This document shows positions 18,924 through 31,091 of a stretch of 64,000 bases of DNA, piece after piece (positions within the stretch are counted from its first letter, which is position 1; each line of letters opens with the position of its first letter). This DNA is from Ascidia mentula (lineage: Eukaryota > Chordata > Ascidiacea > Phlebobranchia > Ascidiidae). The stretch lies in assembly GCA_947561715.1 (NCBI GenBank), contig OX387202.1, positions 17,559,001-17,623,000 on the forward strand, in the 5' to 3' direction. The notes below the pieces were generated by a model that saw only the letters and a program-made list of their open reading frames with translations, had not been told where the DNA came from and ran no database searches. The position numbers were made by a program, and so were the translations under genes.

Positions 18924-20878
18924 TCTGATACTCAGACAAGAAAGCAACGAAGCGGGAAGTTTTCTGAGGGAAGGTTGGGAAAAAAGAACGTTGACTTCTT
19001 TCCACGTCTCTCTCGTATTTTAGCTGCATGTCTTGCTCTTTTTCAGTGCGAGCTTGGAAGTATGTGCAATGTGCAGTCACAGATTAAACTCACTACACAA
19101 CTATATGATTGGCTCAAATGTTCGCAAATGAATGGGAAAAAACATAAACAAAATAAAGAATTTTAATGATTTAAATTTTAGTTTTTAGTTATTTCTTTAA
19201 ATCAAATGTTTACTGGTATCGCAGCCAAGGCTTCGCACCCAAGATTGATCAGCCACTGTGACCCCTATTGGCACAATGACCCTTTTGGAGGCGAAAGGCC
19301 TGTTGGCTAATAATTGCCCGAATGTCTCTCTGTAGAATTCACAATGGCAAACACTTTAATTCGAATAACAGTTTATTATCAGACTTTTTTGAATAAATTC
19401 CAATCCCCGGCGAATAGCTTATAGAGACTCAGTGTTGATAGTCTTGTTACAATGATAATAGAGAATGCAATTGAACATGTAACAGACTAATCTTAACTCA
19501 AATTGTAAGCCATGCACTGCGATTTGAAACGTAAAATCACGTGACATTGCTAGAGCAACAGCGACACATAGTGTAAGAGGAAAAACGGAATGTCGCGCAA
19601 TGACTGTTAAAACTTGTCATTGTCCGCTGCAATATCCACATCGCTATATGACTTAAACGTTGGTCTCATATATGTGCAAGATTTTCCACGAAATGTTACG
19701 CTCTATATTTTTGAAGCAAATGTGTTCACAATTTGCACAGCAACACAGAATAAGAAGTATTTTGGGGAACCGTCAGGCATTCGTGGAAGTATTGCTAGGA
19801 ACCATTGTGTTCATTAGCAAAGCCATAAGTAGTTTCTCGCAGGAGCTATACAGAAGGTCAAGTCTTGGTAATTAATATGTTTGTGCAAGCGAAGCAACCG
19901 ATACGTCAAAACCACTCGTACAGGATGCAATCAGACTGATATCGGCACTCAAACCACGGAAATAATGTAAAAGACATCGGCAAAAGGCGCAATGTTATTC
20001 CATCGAACCAATGTTCTTCGTATCAATGCAATGGATAAACGCGTAAAACTGCATAATGGTAACTGAATTTAAAGCCTCTCAAAAATAAAACAACATTTTG
20101 GTTCGGTACATATGACGACCATCAGCACAAAAAACACTTCCGTTGTCTCTACGCGGGAAATTGCTTCTTATGTGCAAGTTTCAGGTATTTTCCTTTACCT
20201 ATGAAAGGGCGCACAAAACAGAAGGGAATATACTGGAATAGTGACATAACCATTTTTATATGAATCATCAAACAGATCAAGTTATTTGAACTTGGGCATT
20301 GCGTGAGAATGAAAGTTCCACAAAAGCTTTCCCAAATATTTAAGTTCTGATACTGCGAAATGAAACAAAGTATGCAGATTGTCTGGATGGCAAATTTCTT
20401 GTGTTATGAGACGTAGCTGTGATTTGGTGTCAGGTATAAAAGGGGCTTCCATACCATGCTTATTTCTAGAATTTGTGCATATTTCCACAAGCAGTGTTTT
20501 TGAAAATAAAAATGTGCCCTTTTCCACGACACGTGTTTCCTTTGTACTTACGTGTTTGTTTTTTTGTTGATGTTTTGCGTCCTAACGAGTCTATTTCTCC
20601 AACAATTACGGATTATCAGTGACATGGCGCGGTGGTAAATTTTTTCTGATGGACCGCCTTCAGAAAAGTCCAATCATTCTGACGAATTAATATATCTTCA
20701 AGATCGGACGAAGTGTGAAATGCATGAGAAATGTCGACGTAAAAAGCAACATACTTGCCTTGTCGATATTAACCCTGGGTGTAACACGTAATAGTGATTG
20801 CTGCAGATTGCTACATAATAAACCTGTGCAAATAAAAGCGTTGGTTTAAGTTTGACATTTGCATGGGTTTATTATGTA
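18924..20878. repeat. Right part of block I, homologous to 36537-38460
   Basis: The region contains diverged relatives of left-arm stretches (18940-19650 resembles 4290-5040), one to two minisatellite units (19769-19805) followed by a ttcattagcaaagccataag flank, and a stretch at 20270-20570 matching 37880-38180. No gene is recognised. Confidence 0.65.
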
Positions 20879-23750
20879 GCAAGAATGAAAGTTCCACAAA
20901 AGATTTCCCAAATACATAGGTTCTGATACAGTGTCTTTTTGCTCGGTTTTTTGTCTGGCGTGCTCGGTTTTTGTTTAGTGCTGGCATCCAAGTGTGACTA
21001 TTTTTTCATCAGTTACGGATTATCAATGACATGGCGCGGTGTTAAACGTTTTCTGATGGACCGAATCCAGAAAAGTCCAATCATTCTGACGAATTAATAT
21101 ATCTTCAAAATCGGACGACGTGCGAAATGCATTAGAAATGTCGACATCATAGCAACGTGTTTATTTCTGAGTCCATGTCGGTGGTAACCCTATGTGTAAC
21201 GCTTAATTGTGATTGCTGATTATTGCTACATAATAAACTGTGCATAGGAAAGCATTGGTATCATTCCCAGTGGGTAAAATGGCATGACTTCCGATCGCAG
21301 ACAAAACTTGCGTAAGGTTTTTTTACTGGAACCTGCAATAACGTACATAAGTTGGCTAAGACGAAGAGGGACGTTTTGTGAAGGAAGATTGAGAAAAAAG
21401 AACGTTGACTTCTTTCTACGTCTCTCTCCTTTATTTTAGCTGCATGTCTTGCTCATTCTCGGTGCGAGCTTGGAAGTATGCGTAATGTGTAGTCACAGAC
21501 TAAACACACTGCACAACTACATGATTGACTCTAATGTTCGCAAATGAAAGGAAAAAATATGAACAAAATATAGAATTTTAATGATTTTAATTTTACTTTT
21601 TAGATATGAAATCTAAATATTTTAATTTTGAATTTGTTCTCTTATTTCTTTATATCAAATGTTCACTGACATCGCAGCCAAGGCTTGTCATCTAAGCTTG
21701 ATCAGCCACTGTGGCCCCGCAACAAATCCTGTGGAGGCGAAAGGCCTGTTGGCCAATAATTGCCTGAATGTCTCTCTGTTGAATTTACAATGACAAACAC
21801 TTTAATTCGAATAACAGTTAATTATCAGGCCTTTTGGGAATAAATCTCAATCCTCGGCAAATAGCTTATAGAGACCCAGTGATGAGTTGTTTGTCACAAT
21901 AATAATCGATAATGCAATTGAACACGTAACAGACTGATCTTAACTCAACCGATAAAGCCATACGCTGCGATTTGAAACGTAAGATCACGTGAATTTCTAC
22001 AGCAGCAGCGACACATAGTGGAAGAGGAAAAAGGGAATGTCGCGCAATGACTGTTAAAACTTGTCTTTGTCCACTGTAATATCCACATCGCTATATGTCT
22101 TAAACCTTGGTTTTCTATATAAGTAAGATTTTCCCCAACAAGATCGCAAATGTATATGAACTCTCAGTATAAAATAGCGACTTATCGAAACCCACAATTT
22201 CAAGCTTACTCTTATGGCGTTAAAAATCTTTTATGAAATTTCCACTTTCAATTGGGCGCAAATGTAGTTGCTATAAATAACGTAAGAAAACAAAGCGATT
22301 CACTTCATACATCGAACCTTCATGAAGAAATTAGTCGTGTTGTTTGAACAGTGCAACAATACACCGTGTTAGAAACAGTTTTTTAGTTGTTACGGTAACT
22401 TCACACACACCTGTGTCCAATATATAACATAATGGATGACCGTGACAGCAAGGAACTGAAGTAGTTTTTTATTAAATTGCAACTTAATGTACGAACCGCC
22501 GATTTGAAGCACCACAAAAATGGCACACGCACCAAAATTTAAGCTGTGTCCAACATAGAAAAACACATCTTTCCACGTCTTTAATCCAAATATATTTTAT
22601 CGGCACCAACTTTACACAGAAACAAACAGTTACAACAATCACTCGCTACAAACCATTGATGAACAGCAAATCACAAGAAACTTTGATAACGATTTCATTC
22701 ATATATCTGATAATGCAGAGGCTTCCCCATACAACAGAAAATATTGACATGTTCTATTTGATTAAAAGACCTTTCGGCAAAAACTCATGCCATAATATGT
22801 TTAAAACTCTCGTGACTGGTCCAGCTCCACAATTATTAGAGCTGACCAAACTGACGTCATTGATCGGAGATAAGACTTTCATGGGTGGTGACGTCATGTA
22901 TTATTGATTTTAGTCACACACACGCAGGAGCGGAAAAAACAATTAACGCACAGTAAAAGGCACAAAACGCAAACAATAAACACATTAAGCTTTAAACAGT
23001 AATGTGGGAAAGGGGTAGGTTTTGCCCACTTTAAGTTGCAAGTGTTGATGTTGTTTTTACAGCGATTCCATGAGCAGGAGAAGATACATGTCTTTCGCTG
23101 ACTCAAGGATTTGCGGTCTGCTGAACTTAACTCTGTGACTCGGGTTGTCGAGCACGTGTTTGCACACTTCCGACTTTGCCGATCGTTGATGTTCAGCGAT
23201 GCGTGTCCACCAGTTTCTTGATATCTGTTCAATGTAGGATTGACCACACGAATATGGGAGTTTGTTAACGACGGATGAGAGGTGAAAGGTCGTCTTTTTG
23301 AATGGAAAATTCTGCGCAAGTTTGAGTGGGTCATGTTCCACGCCCTATACAGTCTTCCTGTCTGTGCAGCGGTAATCGAAACGTGTTGATTTCCGATGGA
23401 TTCGGTGGTTGATACGATCTGGGTGTGCTGGCAGCCTCATCACACAGAATTTTGCGTTTTTGTGTGTGGGTTTTGGAATGTCCACCTCATTTTTTATGCA
23501 TTACCGAACTTGCGCACTAAGCTACGAATTTGTTCTGACCTATTTTTTTCGAAATTATGATTGTTTTGTTGATATGTGTGCGCTACGATGCATAGGCATA
23601 TTTTACCCTGCAAAATAAGTTTGTTTCTAGCGCTACATGGAAAGAGCATGAATTAGGGATCGTGGCAAAAGATATTACGGGAAAAAGGGCCCGATTTTTT
23701 GGCTGCAGTATCTTTGTAATCGAAGACATAACAAAAATATTAAGAAAGCT
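20879..23750. repeat. Block II left arm
   Basis: The arm is homologous to 3936-6660 and 55945-58720 in the same order. It is closer to the right-hand arm in its first part, because both begin with aagaatgaaagttccacaaa and share the unoccupied hAT site. No coding content is recognised besides the GIY-YIG remnant. Confidence 0.8.
23085..23341 (-). pseudogene. Penelope-like GIY-YIG remnant, copy 2
   Basis: It has the same reading as the copy at 5990-6250, with LPYSCGQSYIEQ and TRIAEHQRS. Here the CG of the ancestral C-x-CG pattern is retained. A one-base indel near 23118 shifts the end of the frame. Confidence 0.6.
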
Positions 23751-24223
23751 ATATTTAACTATTTTATTCGGGGCACATCAAATCCCCACGAATATCACAC
23801 CACGTGAACGAATAACGCCACGCATAAAATTGAACAAAGTAAGAAGGGAAACGCAACGAATAAGGGAAAGGTCTTGACGATACACAGCGACTCCTTGCGG
23901 CAGCCAGTCCCTCGCGGGTAACGCACTAGTTGGCGCAAATACCTAGTAGGCACACGAGAAAACACAAGGAAAAAAAAAACGCAAAACACATAAAAAATAA
24001 TCGCTATGGGGAGCTATCGACCCCTAGTGGTTGATTTAACATGGTGTAACTTACCACGTGTTGGCGCAGCTAAATGGCGGGCGAAGTGGGCGCTTTTATG
24101 GGGTGTCGGTATGCGTGATGTTAAGCGTGTTTACGACATCGGCCAGGATTTCCTCGAGAAAGGGGTTGTCCCTATTTCGCTGGACAGTGAGTCTTAAGCG
24201 AAAGGAGGATTTGCAGGATGTTA

Positions 24224-27200
24224 CTAAGTGGCGGGGTATGTCGTTGATGGGGCGTGTTTAATTCTGTTGCGTGTTTTCCAGATAGTGTGTGTTAGTGCGG
24301 TGTTTAACAGTGCTCCTAATGTTTTCGTGTAAGGTGTTGTGTTGTGAAGTTGTGGAAATGTGATGTGTAAAGGGGTGTCGAAAGGACAGGTGTTTAGGTC
24401 AGATAAAGTTCGAAAGACGTTGCGAATTAAGGAGAGCAGAGGTTGAATGGAAGGACAGTTGTGGAATAGGTAAGTAAAAGTTTCAAAGGGGAATTTGCAC
24501 AGGTAGCAGTGGGGTTGTTGGTCCAAGGGGAGGTATGATTTTTGACAATTTAACGGAAGAATTTTATGTGTTAGCCGAAAATTAAAAGTTTTGAGATAAT
24601 TTGGAAAGATGGGATGGTGAATTTGGTGCCAGTCGTTGAAGGGATGTGGTGTGTTGGTTTCGTCGATGATCCGGAGATAGAGGGGTTTGAGTTTTTTGGT
24701 CATGAGCTCAGTTTCGGTGAGTTTGAAAGATTTGAGAAGATTAAGAATATGAAGATAGTGCGGAGAAGGTGTTGAAGCGTGTGGAAGAAAGTTTCTAGAA
24801 CGAAGGTTAAAAAGTTTGGGGGGAGTCCAATGTTATATTCTATAAAGGAAAGTTGTGGAGAGGTTGGGGATTCCAAAAGGCGGTGGTTGTAATATTGCTT
24901 TATAGGAGAGAGAAGTGATAGGTCAGCGTAGAGGGGAATGTTTGCCGCGCCGTAACCGCCATGGTCACGACGGGCTGCCAGGATGTTAATTGGCAGGGTT
25001 GGGCTGTTTGGGCCGACGACGAACTTTACCACAATGCCGTCGATCCGTTCTCGTTGCTGGGGAGATAAAGGGTAAGTTTTACCAAGGTATGAAATTTGGG
25101 GCAAAAGTAAAGTTTTTGAGAGGATGCATTTAGAATCAAAGGTAAGAAACGGGTTGCTGATAGATTTGGCGCGGGATTGCAAAGAGGTAATTGTTTTGTG
25201 CCATGTCGCTGTAATGTCTGATGGTGCGCCTATTGGGGTGTTTAACGGAGTTATCGATTTAGGGTTCCACTTTATATTACACAAGGTCGGGTCATCAATG
25301 GGAGGTCGAAGGATGGCAATCGCTTCGGTTTTGGTGGGGTTTAGTTTTAATCCAGAAAATTTACCAAAATGATCAATGAGGCCGAGGGCTTTGGTGAGGG
25401 AGTGCCGATGCGCCACCACTAGGGTGACGTCATCGGCGTAAGCGATTGCCTTGGGTGTGTTGCGGCATGGCACTGGGGTTGAGTCGATAGAAGAGTTATT
25501 TTGAAGGGCAACGAGGAGCGGATCTAGGGCAATCAGGAAGAGGTTCAGACTAAGGGGGTCTCCTTGTCTGACTCCTCTCCTGGTGGCAAAGCCGTTTATG
25601 AAGGCCCGGGAGTTGGCGCTAGAATGAAGTGCAGAAAGGTAATTAGTAAAGCAAGTGGGAAAGCGTTTAAGAGTTAACTGAAGGAGTAGCCAAGAAAATG
25701 AAACAGAATCGAAGGATTTTTGAAAATCGAGGGAAATGAAGTAAGTGTCCGAATTGATGGAGGAAGCGTGATGGTGGAGATCGCGTAGGAGAGAAGTTGC
25801 GTCGGTGGTGGAAGAGCCGGGGGTAGCGAATTGATTTGAAGAAAGAAGGGTTTGAGTCTGAGATTTAGAAGCTTGTAAAGAATTTTAAGGTCCGTATTTA
25901 AAGGAGAGATTGGCCGGTAATTATTAAGAAGAGTGGGGTCATTTTTTTTGAAGATAAGGGTAAGATGTCCAAGGTTGTATTCTGAAGGGGTGTAGGAATT
26001 AAAGTATGAAAAATTAAGAGCTTGGGTGAGGTCGGGGGTTTTGCCGGAGGGAAAGAGGGAAAGAGTTTTTCTAATTTCATGTTGCGTGATGGGGATTGAT
26101 AGGGTTTCAATGTGTTGGTCCGAATTTAATTTAAGGGGAATTTTAGCGAATAAATTAGAGGGGTCAGGTATTGGAAGGTTTTGATTAGAATATAGAGTTT
26201 CGAAGAATTGCCGAGTGTGAGAAAGAAGTTCCTTGGGGGTAGAGAGAGGGAGGCCGTGGTCGTCTTGTAGTTCGAAAATGGGATTGTGAATGCGTGAGGG
26301 AAGTAATTCGGAATAGAGTAATTTATCGGTAATGTTTTAAAATGGGAGTCGGAGGAAAGATATTTTAGAATAGAGTCGCGGGATTTAGAAAGGTAGAGAG
26401 AATTTAGGGATTTTTTAATAGATTGAAAGGAGCGAAAGTTTTCAGAAGAGGGATTGTCGTTGAGAATTTGGCGGGCGGTGTCGAGTTGTTGCTGTAGGGT
26501 GTAAGTTTCTTCTCGGGATTGTTTAGCCAAACGTTTCGAATGTGATTTTGTCAGGGATTGAAATTTAAATTTAAGTGTTAGCCAAAAATCCATGGGGTTA
26601 GGGTGTAAGGGAGCGAGAGTTTGCCAAAGGGGGTAGAAGCGGTGAAAGTCGAGACGGAAAAGAGGGTCGTTAAGAGTCTTAGTATTATTTTTCCATGTGC
26701 CACGGCCTCTGGGTGGAGAAGAGATAAGGTTAAGAGAGACCGAAACTGAGTCATGGTCCGAAAAGGGGCAAGGAGTAAAAAGATGATTATTGGGAGATAA
26801 TGAAAGGGAGAGGTAAATTCTATCTATTCTAGACTGAGAGTTTGGGGCGCGGCGGGAAAATTGACGGAGATTTGGGTGTAGAAGCCGAAAAGAATCCTGT
26901 AAATTAAAAGTTAGTAATTTTAAGAGGTTATAGCTGGGTTGTCGATTGGGTAGTGATGGGTATCTGTCTAAGGTAGGGTCGGTTACGCAATTAAAATCTC
27001 CAGTAAAAACAATTGGGTGGGTAGAAGAGATGTAGGGGTAGAGAGAGTCGAAGAATTTGTTATTGAATATGTAATTTTTTGTGCCGGAGGGTGCGTATAT
27101 ATTAACTAAGTGAAAGGTGTGGGTCAGGGTTGATATATCGGCCGCAATAATGCGACCGTCAGAGTCGGAAGTTGAATTAAGAATTCGGAGGCTGGAGGAG

Positions 27201-27444
27201 TTTAGAAGAACTGCGACACCCCGTAGGCAGAGCCTTTTAGAGGTGCCGAATTTAAGAGGATTGGGCCGGAAGTCCATTCGGACTTCCACAGGGATTCGGT
27301 ATGGGGGGTAGAGTGAGTTTCTTGGAGGCAAAAAAGGTCAAAGTTCAAAGAGGAAAGGTGCCGAAATAAGGCCCTTCTTTTGGTTGCCTGGCCTAAGCCG
27401 TTAACGTTCAGAGTGCAAATGCGTAGATGAGAAATTGGCGCCAT
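24224..27444 (-). pseudogene. LINE copy B ORF2 (APE endonuclease, reverse transcriptase)
   Basis: The start is ATG 27444. The endonuclease opens with LRICTLNVNGLGQATKRRAL and continues with FCLQETH. One frameshift near 27230 leads to a 401-codon open piece (26126-27331) with the GDFNCV, SRIDRIYLSLS and FSDHDSV motifs and the linker. The reverse transcriptase follows with AYADDVTLVV and GLKLNPTKTEAI (24700-25473 open), then the finger CYLCKFPF...HNC in 24224-24703. All catalytic motifs are visible but in different frames, so no active protein can be made. Confidence 0.88.
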
Positions 27445-27490
27445 TATAAAAACAAAATAAAAACAAAGTCACGTGGTCAGTGGGGTTATT

Positions 27491-29087
27491 TCAAAAACAG
27501 GTGGAATTAAAGTCGTCCGGTATATTTGCTTTACAACTACAAACAACTTTTTCTCCGGGCAAAAGATTGTAAACCGCGCCGCGGGTACAGCTGATTAGAA
27601 TCCGCTGGCAGTTCTTATTAGTGCAGCGGGATGGGCTTGTATAGGCCTAATCCGGCGCCCAATTGCCGCATCGGCATTCAAAATGCACAGTACCACATGA
27701 ACATTTAATATCCTTGCCTGTATATGCAGTGAGACGACATGTCGTTTTCTTCGGAATGGGTGGTGAGTCACTCTGTTTTCGTTTGCGGGAACGCACCTCG
27801 GTGAAGCCTTCTTCGTCCCGCTTGGCTGCTCTGGGTGTTGACGTTGCCACGGGTGATGGTTGGTGTGTCGGAGCGGTAATAGCCAACTCGGGCTGCGGGA
27901 TACGGTGTTGTACCGTCCCTGATGTCTTGCATTTTGGACTCACGATGAGCGTTGCGGCGCTAGAGGGTGGTAGCGCCTCTGCAGTCTTGTTGATGTTGTG
28001 GTGCGTTGTAGCGGTAGTAGCCACCTCGGGCTGCAGGATACGACGTTGTACCGCCTCTGGTGACTTGATTTTATTCTTCTTCGCGGGCGTTGGGGCGCCC
28101 TTAAGTGACGCCTCTGGAGACTTCACGCCCCTTTGTGTGACGTCAGCCGTCACGGTCGGGGGCGCACGGTCCGCAGCTGATGTTTTGCGCTTGCTCGCTG
28201 TGCTGACGTCAGCCATCACAGTCAATGGTTCAGCACTTGCGACAACAGCTGTCGCGTTGCTGGTTTCACCCTGGCGCGCTCTTATCAGTATCAGTGTAAC
28301 TTCTGGCACATGCAGATGCACAGATGGTGTGACCTCAGCGGTCGCTTGCATATTTTGGTCCGGCGCAATAACAGCTGTCAGACCTGTTGTAGCGTTAGCT
28401 TCTGATGTCTTCTTATCTTCAGCTGGCACATTCGGCTCCTTATCGCCGGCACTATTCTTTTCGGCTGCCTGCTTGCGCTCCACCGCTTGCCTCGCAAAGC
28501 TTGGGCAGTCGCTTTTCTGGTGGCCCATTTCCAAACAAAATTCGCATTTTTTTGGCTGGCCGTTGTATTTTATCTCGACCACGTTCTTACTAAGTCGAAC
28601 CCGCTCTGGGATCGGGTTCTCTTTCAGCACAGACCCTTTCATAATAATAATTCGCTTGCCTCCGTGGAGGCCGCAATCGTCATTGGTTTTCCACCCTCTT
28701 AGTGTTGGGGCGTACTTGGCAAAATATGCGAGGAGCGCTTGCATTGGTATACGCGGGGGGACCTTGGTAAGTGTAACACATTCTTCATCTTCACATCTCG
28801 CGGTTGCGTAAACCGGCTTTCCGGTCGCTCGAAGTGCCATGGCGAATTCACGCGCCTTATCCTTGTGGGGCAGTGAAACTTTACTCTGCCGTTAGAGAAC
28901 TGCAACAGACCTTCTAGGAAGGTCCGCCAACGAATGTTATGTTGCCGCAGCAACGTTAAGATCTCGGGACGCTTCAGCCCGGGATTGAAACGGGCGTCCA
29001 CTTCCAAATTCTCATCCGTATCGAACGGATCTTTAGCTTGCACAGTTCGGGCCCGGCTACAGCTTTTGCAAAATTTATAACAGACAT
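27491..29087 (-). pseudogene. LINE copy B ORF1 (zinc knuckle, Cys-rich C-terminus)
   Basis: The start is ATG 29087. A deletion near 29050 removes the AARS-type stretch seen in copy A. The shared frameshift near 28895 precedes a 397-codon open piece (27647-28840) with zinc knuckle CEFCLEMGHQKSDC, a long Thr/Ala/Pro-rich low-complexity middle and a basic RSRKRKQSD stretch. A GAG-to-TAG change at 27647-27649 cuts off the second half of the cysteine-rich tail that copy C retains. Confidence 0.87.
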
Positions 29088-29390
29088 ATTGCAAAACAGA
29101 AAAATGGTGTGTCAAGTGACAAAGGACACAACCTGGCCGCTTGTCGATAACCTCTACTAAAACGTACGAAATAGTGGCCCTGAAAAGGGTCGGACTGGCT
29201 AAACAAGCGACCTCAAGAATCTCCTCCAAACACATTCACAGCTGACAATTACGTTTCAAAAGAAGTTCCAAAAACAAACTGGTAAATCCTTCCGATAACT
29301 GCTTTGAACAACTTGCAAATGATTAAATAGAGAAAATAGCTTGTCGAAACAGTAGGTAACTCACGTATGATGCTTGCCTTATTCAAATAG

Positions 29391-30621
29391 CAATTAACAG
29401 TCATATAAATGCGTTCTTGTTATCGAACGTTTTCAGTTGATGGTTCAGTCTTTTCGACACGAACAATTTAAAGAAACGCACCACCAACAGGGCCAGGGGT
29501 TCACTAATGGATTCATCAGGCTGTCCACAAGCATATGAACAATGACAATGTTACAGGACCTACGATGCGATGCGTGTTTATGATGCTAAAATGTCATTGC
29601 TTAAACCACTAAGTGGCGACGGCAACTCTGGAGCGATGTCTGACTGAAATAGGAAGTCATTATGTTCGTACAACTGACTTGGAGGTCCACAATACAACAG
29701 TACACACATAAATCTGTTAAATATATTGCGGTGCCAGATCCGTCACCCAGCACATGGAACACAACACGCAATTGTATTCAATGTTGAGCAGAATGGGAGA
29801 CGCGACGGAAACATAAACACTACGAAAATTCCCATTAGTTTTGCTTGAGGCTCACGCTTTTAGTGAAAATAGTCTGTTTTTCTTATAAATGTATATTTGC
29901 CTTCCGCAGAATTATTAAAATATGATAGAGAATCCATTTTACGGCAAGTCATTACATGAGCAACAAACAGTTTTTGAAGAAAAAACGCATGTAATCCACG
30001 GTCAAATGTTTTTGCAAGTAAATGCGTAAGTGTAGTTCTTGTGGGTGTTGGCTAAAATTATTGTTTAAATAATATAACCTTTTCAATTTGCCGCTAGATG
30101 TCACAAGTATTAGCGTATATAACAATATATTTTTATGTGTTATGATCACAAAACTAGGAAAATGTAAGCTGTTGGCTTAGTGCCCAACTTCGTATTTGAT
30201 GGCCTGTGGTTGGTTTCGTACGCGAGTCACAAACAGGTTTTGACATAACGCATCATGCAGATATTGAATAAAGACTGTTTGCAACTGCTGTGGTCACACA
30301 CCATGCCTTCCACACGACAGTGATGACGTTTACATGCTACTGTCACGTGATTTGTGAAATCGGCCCCAATCCATCTGTGACCACCTGTGTGTGATTATTA
30401 TTTTTGTGGTGTGCTTATTGCAATTACACGTCCTATAAATAAATGTGGGCTTGGTATCGAATCTTTTCATTCCATGGTTTATAATCATTTCAATACGAAC
30501 AATCTAAAGAAAAACAGCATTAATTTTATCGCAAATCTAGTCCCAGCATTTAGCAGGTTTCGTGACGTTGAAATTAGCGAAATACTTTGCTGACTTTTCT
30601 GCCACCTCTTGCTTAAAACTT
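29391..30621. repeat. Intergenic repeated module, copy 2
   Basis: It is homologous to 11823-13148. The sub-unit at 29600-29800 has lost about 70 bp relative to 12030-12300. No gene is seen. Confidence 0.65.
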
Positions 30622-30768
30622 GAAATCAAAACTAAGTTTGCCCTTTTACTCTACGCAAGGTTTCCGTCCTCGCTGAGCTCACCTAAGGACACCTGTGTTA
30701 TCCTTTGACAGATGTACCACCCCTGTCAAACTCACCGCCTGACAAGGTCTGCAGGGCGGGCGCCGCAC
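30622..30768 (-). pseudogene. 28S rRNA-derived fragment, copy 2
   Basis: The same 28S segment as at 13149-13324, lacking the part with cgcgaaagcgtgg. It keeps the ctgagctc string (minus strand gagctcagcgagg) that is mutated in copy 1, so the copies have decayed independently. Confidence 0.87.
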
Positions 30769-31091
30769 TTAACGCTAAACAGTGACCTGAAGATCTCTTC
30801 CGCTTATCGGAATAATGACACAAAAAGCAAATAGTTCCATGTTTTAATGTTCCATGTATATTATTTTATATGTGATGATTTGTGAAGCAACGTATTTACA
30901 AAATATTTACAGCATCAAGAAAACACACTTGTAAATTCGATGCAATCGTGGTGGTAACGTGTATGTGCGGTTAATAAATTGTTCATTTCCTCAAAGAATA
31001 CAGAATAAAAAAATTTTCCAGTAATTTCGACGATTTCTCGTTAATAACGCAAATAGTTTCATTTATTTGTTTTCTTTTAACCTCAGTTTTA
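30769..31091. other. 3' flank of FCN-B
   Basis: AT-rich and conserved with the 3' flanks of the other ficolin genes. The AATAAA overlapping the stop codon is also present here. Confidence 0.45.

Larger units (their letters stand above)
23751..29390 (-). mobile_element. LINE copy B (Tx1/L1-like), inactive
   Basis: This is the longest copy, about 5.6 kb, with both flanks matching those of copy A. It keeps the 475 bp lost from copy A in ORF1 and the 19 bp lost from A and C in the endonuclease, so it best represents the ancestral layout. Shared frameshifts in ORF1, in the reverse transcriptase and before the C-terminal finger show it descends from the same inactive insertion. Confidence 0.87.

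Noticed and set aside
27663..28811. 382-codon plus-strand open frame, with a similar one at 62882-63619
   Set aside because: It lies exactly antisense to LINE ORF1. Its openness follows from the codon composition of the real minus-strand frame with its zinc knuckle.
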